DNA of 58,397 nt from Gracilaria caudata. Its lineage: Eukaryota > Rhodophyta > Florideophyceae > Gracilariales > Gracilariaceae. A program made the translations under genes and the position numbers. Position 1 is the stretch's first letter, and each line of letters starts with the position of its first letter. The DNA lies in contig JASCIV010000052.1 in assembly GCA_030374735.1 (NCBI GenBank), positions 1-58,397 of the forward strand. Reading direction: 5' to 3'. A model generated the notes under the pieces. It was not told the origin of the DNA. It was given only the letters and a program-made list of their open reading frames with translations, and did no database searches. This document shows, one piece after another, positions 19,614-30,581 of the stretch.

Positions 19614-20694
19614 CGAAGAGGGTGCTATATATCTACCCAGAGGGTCAAAAGTGTATGGCGTGCTGATCATAAGACATGTTTCTAGGTAACTGCTAACCTT
19701 CAGCTTCTCTCATATGCGGAAGTGGAGCAGATTGACTTGTGTCGTTTCTTGAGAAAGCAGTATATATTTCACGCACAAGTCTATGATCTTTCGTTTTCTC
19801 TGTCCCCCTCCCCACTCTCTCTTATGAGTACGCTAGCATAATTATAACGTAATGCAAAACGCCTCGGCTCAGCGAAATGTTCCCTCACGAGGAAAGCCAG
19901 GACTCTATCAGGTCATTCTCTAATAAGATCATGAACGAGTAACCCTTATCGCTTTTGCGCGGGAGGCAGGCACATTCTTCTTGACATTGTTCCTTTTCGG
20001 ACACCTTAAAAGAAAGCCAGCCACGCCGTTGACGACTCCTGGTCTGCAATTGTATATAATACCAGTCCGTGATACCTAAGCCCTTTGAGCAGTTCTCATG
20101 CTGCTCAGAATGTAACCCTTGACTGGTTCGGTATGCATGTCAATCTATGGCCCACCGGAAGGAAATTGAGACCGCACTTCTCTCAAAGATTTCATCTCAG
20201 TTAGAAGTAAAGGGTGAAGGGTCATCCTGCAATTCACGTAGTTGCAATGACGTGTATGCTCCTGATTAGGAAACTGGTATTTCCATATGACAGATATCAA
20301 ATCAAGAGCCATCGGCGGTAGGTGAAAGGACTAAGGGTCCTCTTCGATTGCTGAGATTCAAAATGGAAGTTTACATTGCTGCATACGTGTTCATACTTCA
20401 ACATGCACAGCTTCACAGTAGAGCTCACAAGTTTTCCATTCAAATCCTGGCATTCCCATCCGCTTGCCCATGCATGTCCCCGATTTAGGAAACTGTGAAG
20501 GAATATCCAATTGCTTAAGAAGTCCCGAAGAACAGTACAAATGTCCCAGGGCTTCCTAGGCTGGTGTTCTTGGTGTGAGACTTCCGTGCTTCCCCCGTAT
20601 CTGAGGAAGGAGCTAGACTTGCTCTCATCGCGAGCGAGTCATCACCTTCCTGTTTCTCATTATTTTTTTTTCAGAAGCAAAACCTTCGTCGGTG
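19614..20694. other. Intergenic, possible non-coding upstream exon of the channel gene
   Basis: No gene seen. A polypyrimidine tract ending in TTTTTTTTCAG at about 20663-20674 looks like a splice acceptor just upstream of the channel start. An upstream 5' exon may therefore exist here, but I could not fix a donor. Confidence 0.4.
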
Positions 20695-23600
20695 ATGATG
20701 GGTATGAGGGTCAGAACCCGAAGGCGAACCCGTAATCGCCGAATTCTCTCCAAGCACCTTCGTCGAAGTGGCAGCCATGTGCGAATTGGGCCGAGTTCAA
20801 GCTTGCCAAGCAAAGTAACTCGATATATCGGATATTTTGTCGTTTTCATAACTTTGTTGTACCATGGTTTCCTAAAGGCGTTGATGATAAGTGCCCTTTT
20901 TCTGTTTCTGAAAAGGCTCAAAGTCTTCTTGGGAGCAATGGAGATTCTTGGAACAACTTACAAGGCTTATAAGTCCAGGCGTTCATTTCACGGACCAACA
21001 TTCCAAGAGAAGGCTTTATACTACATTGACTACTGGATGTCAACGAACTCGTAAGTACCGGCCGTTACGTATTGCGTCAGGCACGAGCGAGTCTCAGCAA
21101 GAAAAAAAGAAACATAACTAACTCTTGTGGTTGGCATTTATCCTCAACATCTTCATCGCAGATACGCCAAAGGACTATTCTTGTTGTTGTTAACATGGTG
21201 CCTCATACTCACTTCAGGAACGTTAATCAGCTGGATGGCGAATGAACCTTGGGTCGACTCACTCTGGGCTGCTGCTTTGGGATCTGGTCTAGACTGGGGA
21301 TTCATCAACTCGAAGAGCCCATCTTTAAGGCTTTTGGCTGTGTGCATAAATGTAGGCGGACTCGTTTTGACTGCACTTCTACTCTCGATTATATCTGATG
21401 CGGTGCAAACAAAATATGATAGTCTCCGCAAGGGCGAAAGTGCCGTTACGGTAGGTTCTCGTCAAAGTCCATGTATATACGCGATTTGGGAGCACGAAGA
21501 GTTTGCTTACTTGACTTTTTTCCCTCAATGAATCAAACAGGAAGAAGGACACACCCTCATCATAGGATGGTCTGTGAAATGGCTTTCAGTGATGACGCAA
21601 CTGGCGAAAGCAGGGCAAAGTGCGGGCGGTAATGTCTTAGTTTGTCTCAGCGACCAAAGAGAAAAGGAAGACATGGAAAATGACATTGCTCAGTGTGAGT
21701 TTAGCTTCGCCAAAGTAAGAACGAGGGTTGTTTGTCGATCCGGATCACCTCTGTCTTACCAAGACCTGAAAAAGGTTTCTTTCTTCCGAGCCAAGTCAAT
21801 TATCATTCTCGGTGACAATGAGCATGACGCGGAGGCAAACGATGCCCGATCGCTCCAAATCTTGCTTAGTATTGTGGCGGGAATGGAAAGGGAGAAGGCT
21901 TTACTAGAGTCGAAGAAGCAAAAAAGATCAAAGAAGGTGAAAAGCATTCGACCATCAAGAATAGTTATCGAAGTAATGGATACCGAAAACGCGGCCATTA
22001 TGAAGTCGATATGCCCAGAGTTAGTTGAACCTGTTCTGGCTCATGATGTCGTCGGCCGATTAATGCTTCAGGCTGCGAGAAATCCTCTCGTGGCCGACGT
22101 CTGGCAAGATCTAGTAAGTCAATTTCTAAAGCTTTGGGATTGATGGTGGTCGTAACTAACCCTATTCCAATATGTACGCGACTTGCTTCTTTTCATTATC
22201 AGCTTGGATTTGATGGCTGTGAAACTTACTCCGGACAGTGGGGAATTTTGCGAGGCCTGTGCTTCAAAGAAGTTCTGCTATGGTAAGTTCGTTACGACTA
22301 CTTTCCTACAAATCTGGGAAAAGACTAACAAAGGTGCGGTAACCCCTTTTCCCAATGCTCCTTTCCATAGTTTTGAAGATGGTATTCCTTTAGGTATGTT
22401 ACTGTCCACTACGGAGATGTTGTTGGTGAACACCAGCTTACTAACATGCGTTCTGTGCTGCGGTGTTCATGCAATTTATTCAAACTTAGGGGTGAAAACG
22501 GCGGCTGGAGAATTACTGTTGAACCCCCAGGATTCTTATGTTATTGACGACGGAGATGAAATTATTGTCCTAGCTGAAGACGATGACACCTACTGTGCAT
22601 CTATTACACATCCACTCATTCGGGAAAGAGTGCCAGATAGAACTTCACCAAGCGGTTACCGATACATTGATATCTGCGCTGGCGGTCTTGACGCTATCCG
22701 CAACTTTTCGAAGACGTGGGCCTGCAATCCTTCACTTTCCCTTTCTCGCTTAGAAAGCAGAGATATCTCTGGTGCTGAGGTTGATAGAGTGCTTTATTGT
22801 GGATGGAGATTTGATATGGGTAACATGCTACAAGTCTTTTCTGCAGTGGCTCCTCTTGGGTCTGAGTTTTGGATCCTAAGCGAAATGCCCATTGAACAAA
22901 GGGAGAGCGAGCTTCGACTCCGGGGATGGGAGAACAGCGCCTCTAAGGTTAAGGTAATCCATCACGTGGGAGCATGTCGAAGAAATGTCCTGGCACAACT
23001 TCCTTTGGAATCTTTTACGAGTGTGATTGTCGGGGGCTCAGATTCTTCTAGCATTTCGAAGATCAGAAACAACACGAAGGAGTCTTCGGAGGCGAACTCC
23101 ATTGGAAAGTCCGGAGCTGGAGATGGAGCTGATGCAAGAGTCATAACGGTGGTAATGATGATACAAGATATTATCACCCGCAGGAACGGAGAAAACAGGT
23201 ACAATGAGACTGTCAGTTCCAAGCGTTTCAACCTGCACTTAGGAAAGCATTTTGAAGATCCTCGAAGCCTCAAACAAGCTGCTCTTACTAGAGTTGGAAA
23301 AGGAGTTTCAAATGGGCTCACTAGGGCGAAGAGCCAGAAGTTTCTTGGCTCGAGAAACACTACTGATGCTTCGGGACCAATAGGAGTTATTGTTGGGGAA
23401 ATTGTGGACTCCCGATCCCGAGCCATGCTATCAATGGTGAACTCAATGGACGCCGTAGTAGCAAGCAGCGAGCTAATTTCTAAGGCCGTGGCTATGGTAT
23501 CTGAAGATCGATCTGTGAATCGAGTGCTAAATACTCTTTTTGACCCATATGATTCTGAGATTACGCTAGAGAGCGTAGAGACATATGTCGACATTTCATC

Positions 23601-23967
23601 GAACGAGAGAGTCAGCTTCTTTGAACTTATGGCCAGAGGTAGAGATGTTGGTACGATCGTAATGGGCTACCTCGTCAGGGAGGTTGTTCAAGGTGAGAAT
23701 GACAATCAGAGCATGGTTCGATACACGGATGTTATTCTAAACCCTCCCCACAAGGATATAAGAAAAAGCTGGCATCGTGATGATCTCTTGATCGTGCTCA
23801 CCCCTGGTACCGATGACACGTCTTCTCTGGCTCCATCAGATTTTCTAACGGATGTTACAGACCTTCGCCCATTGGAAGATGTCAACATAGATGTTTCGTG
23901 GCATGAACCGGCGCCTAGTTGTGGTCGCCGTGGGACGAGAGTTCGTTTCGAAACGATTGGAAAGTAA
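20695..23967 (+). CDS. CASTOR/POLLUX-type ion channel with RCK domains (six exons)
   Basis: Exons are 20695-21050, 21162-21450, 21541-22113, 22203-22282, 22371-22393 and 22490-23967, with consistent phases and GT-AG ends, giving about 932 residues. Family landmarks are hydrophobic helices near the N-terminus, a pore segment in exon 2, then DAVQTKYDSLRKG, HTLIIGW, RSGSPL...DLKKVS, EHDAEANDARSL, AHDVVGRLMLQAAR, WQDLLGF, FEDGIPLGVK, LNPQDSYVIDDGDEIIVLAEDDDTY, YCGWRFD, and EIVDSR with SEDRSVNRVL in the second RCK half. Plant relatives are nuclear-envelope channels in symbiotic calcium signalling or plastid-envelope channels. The filter region reads ALGSGLDWGF, unlike the ADSGNH-type filters I recall. 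Exon 5 is a 23-bp microexon. A basic N-terminus (RTRRRTRNRR) may be a presequence. An additional upstream exon is possible. Confidence 0.9.
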
Positions 23968-24996
23968 GTGGAAGATATCGCAGAATCAATCTGGCTTGCT
24001 TAGGCTCATGAGCCAAGATATTAAGCATCCACATAAGATTAGGAATAGCACCATCGAGGAAAGTATTATTAGTGAAGTAATGTTAAAGCAAGAGAGTTCT
24101 CGAGGAGTGGGGAGATGTGATGAAACCATTATGCACCTCGAATCACTTCGGAACTCCATCATCTGTCATTTTGTATAGTTTCATTTCTCATTCTTGCTGA
24201 GTTTACTTTGTTATCAATGAAGTTTGTTGCAGTTGATTGTAGTGAAACCACTAGCGACCCTGCTCCCGAACACAGAGGTCGGCGCTGCTCTTTCGCTGTC
24301 CTTCGGCAGGACGGTACCCATTCATGCATAGCGAGGCACTTCATAAATTCTGTATAGCTTGCCCATGGCAGGAAATGATGGAGTGGTATCGAAGTCTGGA
24401 TATGTAAGTCTCCACAAGTGAGCAGTTCGGGACTGTGTGAATGCAGACTTTCAAATACAGACTTTCAAATGCGTAAGGCACATTGTACCTTCGGTAACCT
24501 GTAACAGACACTTACACAAACCGAAATCTTGAAGCGCCTCTCCGTTCAGGCAGCCCCAGGCTCACGAGCATTATGAATATGAGAGATAAAGAGTAATTGC
24601 TCATCGACCTCTTTCCTCGGGTTCGAGGGAGATTTGAATTAATGCTGCAATTGGTAAATCAGTAAGGGAGATGCAAATATTCTTTTAGGAGGTGGACGAC
24701 TTACAAGGGTAACGTGAGTGCAAGCTTGAATGAGAAAGATAAGAGCTTCTGAGACGGTTGCTGTCGAATGTTGTTCACCATCGTCCGTTCCTTGGGGTCG
24801 CACTGTGTGATTTGCAGTTGATGTCTCGGAGATTGAAGCAATCATCTTCCGCCATCACATGTTCCGCAAGCCATACGAAACAACGAAAGCAAGTCGTTGA
24901 AGCAATTTTCACATCTGGCGTTTCCAATAGAATAGAAACCCTTTCAACGAAACGAATGTCATTTCGGTGGACCTCTTATGAACACGGTGTTTCGCA
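23968..24996. promoter_or_regulatory. Intergenic with two TAC-AAGG-TA elements
   Basis: No gene recognised. TACCTTCGGTA (24486-24496) and TACAAGGGTA (24702-24711) lie about 510 and 295 bp upstream of the next start codon and resemble elements in other intergenic regions. Confidence 0.45.
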
Positions 24997-26481
24997 ATGT
25001 GGCGTCGATTTTCAACGGCCTTCAGTCCGGAAGAGAGGCTACGGGAGCTTAAGAAGCATATCCTACGGCTTTACAAACATATTCATCCTGATCGATTAGG
25101 TCGTTTTCCCCAGGAAAGGAAGGTAAATGAACATTCGTTTAAGGTCTTGCAATCGGCAATTGACAGGCACTTCGACAGAATCCAAGCTCGTGCCGAAATG
25201 CCTCCAGGAGCACCTACAACGGTGCAGAAATTGATCTTTTACGCACATGAAGTCAAGAACAGTGGTTCTTTTGGTACAAACAAGTTGACTAAAGCAGTCA
25301 TCAGTTTACACGAATCAAGACTTGGAAACGCTTTGGCTTCTCTTTTTAGTGAGTTAGGGTTAGAACCTCCTCCAAAGAGTATTCTGCCAGGAACTGGGAT
25401 TTATAATGACGGTGTGCACTTCTCGTCACTGAGAGAGCTTGTGAAATATGCTCGACGAGTAGAACTGGAATATCTTCAAAAGAAAAGTCAAGAGACGGGT
25501 TCTGTTGCCCAAAGAGCGAGCGATGATGAGGTTCTAATGACCCGACTTGCGTTACAAAGGTCGAGAGGGTTTACAATTGTTCTGGGCACAGGGTTACCCG
25601 TCAAGCTGGAAAGATTGCTCAGGCGACTCAGTCGGACTGTAAGAAAACTGCAGGAGGTTGATTTACGCACTTTGGTGATCGAGCTTGATGGGGGGTTTCA
25701 TGTGGAGGTCAATACGAATGGATATTTTCCTTTTGTTAGCTTGGGCGCATGTGCTACCGAGGAGACATGGATAGAGACCCTCAGATCGGAGGAAATACGC
25801 TCGGCGGCCAAAGCTAGCCAAAGCTTGGTCTCTGCGTTGCATGACTTGGAAACTGAACTAGCTCGAGCCCTTGGGGTTCGCCTTGTAATGCACGACATTA
25901 AACTGGTGGATGGTGCTGATTGGGAATCGAAAAGTGATGCGAGTAAAGCGAAAGGCAAGAATTTGGAAGCTCTTCTTGACGGGACTGTATCCCTTGAAGT
26001 ATATCATAACTTAATGCAGTCGTTTATTGAGTTAATTGAAAAGGAGGGTGTTCCAATGTTTGTCGACGGAGCTCGCTCTCTCGCACTGATGTTCACCGAC
26101 GGACATGGTTTTCAGATGGATATCAAACAAGGTGTCCTCCGAGTAGGAATCAACGATGGCCAGTGCAAGATTGCGGAAACGTTGCGAGCGCACGGTCAGT
26201 ATGTCAGTCGAGAACACGAAAAGGAAAGGTCAAACGCAGAAGACGAACAGAAGAGGCTATCCAATGTCCAACATGCGCTGAGAATCCCAAGCCTGAGAAG
26301 GCTTAAAGAAGTCTCGGATCAAGACTGGGAAATGGCTCTGACAGAACTGCGAGCTGATGCAAGCAGACTTCGGGCCGTACTGGACGGTACTCCTGTGGTG
26401 GTTGGAATGCAAGCTCGATTGTTGACGGATACGGGGGAGATAGAAATACCTTTCGATTATCACCAGTGGCTTCCTATCTGA
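24997..26481 (+). CDS. TCAIM-like protein (DUF4460/DUF4461), probably mitochondrial
   Basis: The 494-residue protein starts MWRRFSTAFSPEERLRELKKHILRLY. It has the DUF4460 signature KHIHPDRLGRFPQERKVNEHSFKVLQSAI, which resembles a J-domain including its HPD tripeptide. A long helical and beta region (DUF4461-like, about 130-480) contains KLERLLRRLSRT, FPFVSLGACATEETWIE and IPFDYHQWLPI at the end. The family includes the human T-cell activation inhibitor, mitochondrial (TCAIM). The first residues are basic and amphipathic, consistent with mitochondrial import. The start is the first ATG in frame. Its function in algae is unknown. The stop is 12 bp from the stop of a convergent small gene. Confidence 0.8.
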   Translation: MWRRFSTAFSPEERLRELKKHILRLYKHIHPDRLGRFPQERKVNEHSFKVLQSAIDRHFDRIQARAEMPPGAPTTVQKLIFYAHEVKNSGSFGTNKLTKAVISLHESRLGNALASLFSELGLEPPPKSILPGTGIYNDGVHFSSLRELVKYARRVELEYLQKKSQETGSVAQRASDDEVLMTRLALQRSRGFTIVLGTGLPVKLERLLRRLSRTVRKLQEVDLRTLVIELDGGFHVEVNTNGYFPFVSLGACATEETWIETLRSEEIRSAAKASQSLVSALHDLETELARALGVRLVMHDIKLVDGADWESKSDASKAKGKNLEALLDGTVSLEVYHNLMQSFIELIEKEGVPMFVDGARSLALMFTDGHGFQMDIKQGVLRVGINDGQCKIAETLRAHGQYVSREHEKERSNAEDEQKRLSNVQHALRIPSLRRLKEVSDQDWEMALTELRADASRLRAVLDGTPVVVGMQARLLTDTGEIEIPFDYHQWLPI

Positions 26482-26493
26482 TGCAGTTGCGAT

Positions 26494-26850
26494 TCATCCG
26501 TGCAGCCAAAAGGAATCCATGACCCGAGTGGAAATACTTGTCTCAAACATTGCGTAGTGTCGCCATTCATGCAGAAGAAGTTCCCCTGGTGTTAGGGCTT
26601 TGCTCTGTTGCTCGTCTTCAGAGCTGTCCTTATCACATCTTTCGTCAGTATTGGTATTCGAACGTTCGGAGAGATTTTCCTCGGCGCTTTCTACACTTGA
26701 AGAACTCGCCGGCCGCCCCACGGCGATAGAGGCAATGTCAGTTAGACCCGCACGTCGTAATGTGGACAGGAAAGACCGTTTCAATGACTTCGAAAACTTC
26801 TTGGTTGGGGTTTTGCCCTCAACAGACGGGGTAACCTTGCGGGGTTCCAT
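26494..26850 (-). CDS. Small basic/acidic unknown protein
   Basis: The frame of 118 codons starts at the ATG at 26850 (MEPRKVTPSVEGKTPTKK). The first 50 residues are basic (KSLKRSFLSTLRRAG). A Ser/Glu/Asp-rich middle (ESAEENLSERSNTNTDERC) follows, and the end is helical and aromatic (LLLHEWRHYAMFETS). I recognise no family. It sits tail to tail with the TCAIM-like gene, 12 bp between stops. The composition, with a basic head and acidic middle, is more protein-like than the background frames, but this may still be chance. Confidence 0.35.
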   Translation of the reverse strand: MEPRKVTPSVEGKTPTKKFSKSLKRSFLSTLRRAGLTDIASIAVGRPASSSSVESAEENLSERSNTNTDERCDKDSSEDEQQSKALTPGELLLHEWRHYAMFETSISTRVMDSFWLHG

Positions 26851-27977
26851 TCCCGGGGTAGAGTACAAGTTTTAACTCGAACCACAGATGACCAGAGACT
26901 TGTGTGGCAGTCTGTGTGGAAACCAGATTGACGATTTTCCAGGATTATCAATGACCGTGGTGCGTCATCAACGGTCACAGAAACAGTCAGATAACGGAGA
27001 GGGACTCACTCTTGAGTAAATAACGAAACTTTGAGCGACACGACTACGTAGATGCAACGTCCATGTTGATGCACAGAGGTCAAGGGTTAATGTGATGGAT
27101 GACACCAGATACGTACACAACCGTTCAACTTGTACGTACGTACGCGTATGGCGCAACGAATGGTGCAGGTGCTTCGTACAGCAAGACATGATCTGGAAAA
27201 CCCCCCAACGTCTCTCCAAAATTGCATTTAAGGGGTGCGGAATCCACACGGCTGATAGGTCACGTGCAGCATTCGACACTAACATGATACCGTCGCACTT
27301 CTGCTAGCAGCCCTGGTCCAGGCACCAACCATACTGTCTTTCTGCCAGCTCGACCTTCTTCACACGACAACAGCCGTGCATGGCGTGGAAAGCCCACAAT
27401 TGAACTCGAATCCAATGTTATCCGGGATGAAGTTCACTTCTGGACAGTGGTGGACAACCCTGTTGATGACTCATATCAATGCCTCTTACCCTTGTCCAAG
27501 TTACGTCGGCTGTGAGTCTACGCGTGAAGCAAACAAGTTGGCGTCAACTTGCTCTGATACTTGGCTCTTTCTAACCCAAAGCGAACGCAATAAACGAGGG
27601 CATCCAGAGCATTAGCTACAAAGCTTCTTGTCTAGGTCAGGTTCTAAAGTGACTGCACGACACATACTCCAGGTAAACGTTCTGGTGTGGTCGCGAACTG
27701 CTCTAATCCCACAAATAATACCGTAACTGTGACGTGAACTGGTCTTCTTACCCTGAATCGCGATATATTCCTACAGAGCAACCGTCGCGTTCTTGAATAG
27801 GTCCCCTGCCATCTCAGACTGACCGCGAGCTTGATCGCACGGATAGAGATCTACTCGTGGTTTCTAAGATAAATCCAGAGATGAATAGCTTCTTTCGCTA
27901 TCACCCTTAATACCATGGATTGAATGTGAAGATGATGTGTTGTCTAGTTAGGAAAACCTCTACGCCCACATACTGTC
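26851..27977. other. Intergenic between two minus-strand genes
   Basis: Downstream of CUL1 and upstream of the small unknown gene. Only short frames occur. A run of ACGTACGTACG-type alternating bases is near 27130-27144, and a TACCCTTG half-motif is at 27487-27494. Nothing else stands out. Confidence 0.45.
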
Positions 27978-30395
27978 CTAAGCAAGATACCTATAACTAG
28001 AATTGCTTGAATCATCTCGAGCCAGGTATTCTCGACTAATCAGCTCTTCAATCCTGTTCTTAATGGCACGTGGCTCGGGCTTGAAAACAGGATTGCACAG
28101 CTTGCTTACTTCCATTATTAGTCGTTGATGGTCCAAGGTCTTATTCTGCTTCATAACCCTCACGATAGCAGCCTCAATAGCATGGCGCCTGTCTTCAACA
28201 ACGGTATCGTGCGCCGCTTCTTTTTCCTGTTCGTTGATTCTGGCCATCGGCATCGGCACGGTAAGCCTTCTCTTCGGGGACACAAACTGGGTGTTCAAAG
28301 TAAACATATCCGTACGACTAAACTCGCGGCTCTTGGGTTCCTTAAGGAGCAGAGGGGTCTTGCGAGACATTAACGAAACGAGAGAGGCCTTCAGTAGATC
28401 TTCGCTATCACGTGCGTTCGAGTTTGCTTTCCGCGATTTGTCATGCAACGTCTCAAGAATTTGCGCGTAGGTGACGTGATCGGTAAAATTGAACAGGACA
28501 AGAATGCAAAGCTGATGAGTCGAAACATGAAGCTCGATTCGTTGGTAAGCACGTTTCCCAGTGAACAAGCTCGTTTCTAATGATCCCTTTCCAAGAGAAT
28601 GTACCCATCTGAGTACTCGTTGTGACGTTCTCTTATCGTAGAATTCCTTAAAACGTCGTTCGCATAATTCGAGCTGAGCAGGAAGAACAACTATATCCTC
28701 AGAATATGTAGGCCAGTGCCCAGTGGTCAAAACTCTGACCGAGAACTCAACGGAACCAATAACTACCGCTGACGATGATGTGCCAGACAAAGAGCGGCCT
28801 GCAGTTCCAGAAGACTCGCGGTTGAGGCCAATGTTCCATTCTCGAAATTGAGTTTGGGTATCCCTGCTAACATTGATGTCGGTTATCATCCCCTCCAGTT
28901 TTGAGGTGAAATGTGCTCCACAACTCTGTTTCAACTTACTGATGAGGTGCCGCTCAGCATCATCAGAATGAGAGCGATCCAACAGCAGGCGCTTTGCCAA
29001 CTGTTTCCGACAGAATTCTTGGAAGACATCCTTCTCCGTGAGGTATGTGAACAACTTGACGAGCTTTTCCAGTTGGGTTTCAACATCCGCCTCGGCCATT
29101 TTTGCACCTCGTCCTCCAGAGTTCAGAAGTGAGTCGCAGTAATTCGCAAACAATTGTGCAGTTGAAGAGTCACCAACTTGTTCGTTTACAAACCTCTCAA
29201 ACGCTTCTTTCATTGCTTTGGTAAACACCGCATGTTTCGAGAAACAATTTGTGACCAACTCCGTATACCTGTCATGCAAAGCAATGAGTCTTTGGATGTA
29301 CTCTGGTTTGTCTGCTGAGCTACTCGGACCATGTCGGCTTGGTGTCGTAGGGGTTTGCGCTTCGTCTCTCATGCCCTTCTGGGTTGACTCAGTTTTTGAA
29401 TTCTCAATGAAACTCCTTTGTTCTCGTACTAGTTCCATTCCTTCCTTCTGTATGTGGTTCTTCAAGATCTGTCCAACTGGAACCAATCCATTAGGAACGC
29501 GAGAGTACAGGCGATAGAGCCGCATGAGATCGTCCTTCTTGTTGTTCTCTAGCAGAGCAACTAGACCCGAATTGTCTTTGGACAGCATTTTCTTTTGATG
29601 AACTATTAAAACCTCCTCCTCGTATACTCTTAGGAGACGTTCCTGGGTTTGTCCATTTAAATATTGTGTTGCACGCTCCAGTTCTTCAATGATATTAGAG
29701 TCGGCTTTTCGCATGAAATCAGGAAACGAGTCTTCCTCCGCCCATTTTGCTGAAGTTCTTCTATAAAAGTCAGCAGTTTCTTCCAAAAACGGAGCCTCCC
29801 ACTCGAAAGTGTACACATCAAGCTTCCCCATGCCCATCTCCACAAAGATATCCAAGACCCCGCGTAGAAGAGACCGATCAACATTATCACCATCTCGCTC
29901 ACGTTGCACAATATTCAGAGCAGCCTTCCTCACAGAAGCCACAATATTGTCAAACACCTCTATTCTGAAGCACATGTATCCCGCGTGCTCAAGAGATGGC
30001 TCTTCATTGCGCTTAACATAGTACCTATCTATATATGAGAATGTTCTTGTGACCCACTTCACCATCAACTTGTGATTGGACCATCTTCGGCGAAGCTCTC
30101 GCAACATCGACTCCTCGCCTATAGTACGTTGAATGGCGGGGAGACATGATGATCGAAGATACGCTTTCAATGTGCCTTGAACTCTTTGATAGAGGTCTTT
30201 GGCGTAGGAGCGCGGCGTCTTCTGAATGCACATTTTGTAAACAGTGGTATAGATGTGATTCCACTCCTTTGGCCCATCTGTGCCATGACGTCGTCTGTAA
30301 TCACCATCTGCGTCAAGAACTGCGGCGAGAGGCTCGAAACCACGCGACTCAATGATCGCCCAACCAGCGTCGATGTCGATCCCTGGCTCCTCCAT
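27978..30395 (-). CDS. CUL1: Cullin-1, scaffold of SCF ubiquitin ligases
   Basis: The 805-residue intronless cullin begins with the CUL1-type IDIDAGWAIIESRGFEPL and YTTVYKMCIQKTPRSYAKDLY. It has cullin-repeat landmarks LRELRRRWSNHKLMVKWVTRTFSYIDRYYVKR and RSLLRGVLDIFVEMGMGKLDVY, and the cullin-homology block DVFQEFCRKQLAKRLLLDRSHSDDAERHLISKLKQSCGAHFTSKLEGM. The C-terminal winged-helix block contains the neddylation site PRAIKNRIEELISREYLARD (Lys779) and ends YRYLA. N-terminal residues pair with SKP1/F-box adaptors and the C-terminal half with RBX1. CUL1 rather than CUL3/4 is chosen from the N-terminal wording and overall length. A Ser/Thr/Pro insert (QTPTTPSRHGPSSSADK) lies near 350-370. It regulates many short-lived proteins. 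Confidence 0.93.
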   Translation of the reverse strand: MEEPGIDIDAGWAIIESRGFEPLAAVLDADGDYRRRHGTDGPKEWNHIYTTVYKMCIQKTPRSYAKDLYQRVQGTLKAYLRSSCLPAIQRTIGEESMLRELRRRWSNHKLMVKWVTRTFSYIDRYYVKRNEEPSLEHAGYMCFRIEVFDNIVASVRKAALNIVQRERDGDNVDRSLLRGVLDIFVEMGMGKLDVYTFEWEAPFLEETADFYRRTSAKWAEEDSFPDFMRKADSNIIEELERATQYLNGQTQERLLRVYEEEVLIVHQKKMLSKDNSGLVALLENNKKDDLMRLYRLYSRVPNGLVPVGQILKNHIQKEGMELVREQRSFIENSKTESTQKGMRDEAQTPTTPSRHGPSSSADKPEYIQRLIALHDRYTELVTNCFSKHAVFTKAMKEAFERFVNEQVGDSSTAQLFANYCDSLLNSGGRGAKMAEADVETQLEKLVKLFTYLTEKDVFQEFCRKQLAKRLLLDRSHSDDAERHLISKLKQSCGAHFTSKLEGMITDINVSRDTQTQFREWNIGLNRESSGTAGRSLSGTSSSAVVIGSVEFSVRVLTTGHWPTYSEDIVVLPAQLELCERRFKEFYDKRTSQRVLRWVHSLGKGSLETSLFTGKRAYQRIELHVSTHQLCILVLFNFTDHVTYAQILETLHDKSRKANSNARDSEDLLKASLVSLMSRKTPLLLKEPKSREFSRTDMFTLNTQFVSPKRRLTVPMPMARINEQEKEAAHDTVVEDRRHAIEAAIVRVMKQNKTLDHQRLIMEVSKLCNPVFKPEPRAIKNRIEELISREYLARDDSSNSSYRYLA

Positions 30396-30581
30396 GGTGT
30401 GAAACGGTGTGGAACAGAAATGCTAGTACTCAGTCCTTGCGATCTTGCTTACGAAGAAACTTCAAGCAAAGGCGCGCAATGTGTGCTTCGAATTTAGAAG
30501 GACGCGTGAGTGCAAGGGAAAAGGAAAGAACGACTCGGACTCAGTAGCGTGTCAAGCCCGCAAGAACCGCACGGTTATTTA

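Noticed and set aside
22962..23594. 210-codon minus frame
   Set aside because: Antisense to the last exon of the POLLUX-type channel, whose conserved RCK motifs fix the true frame.
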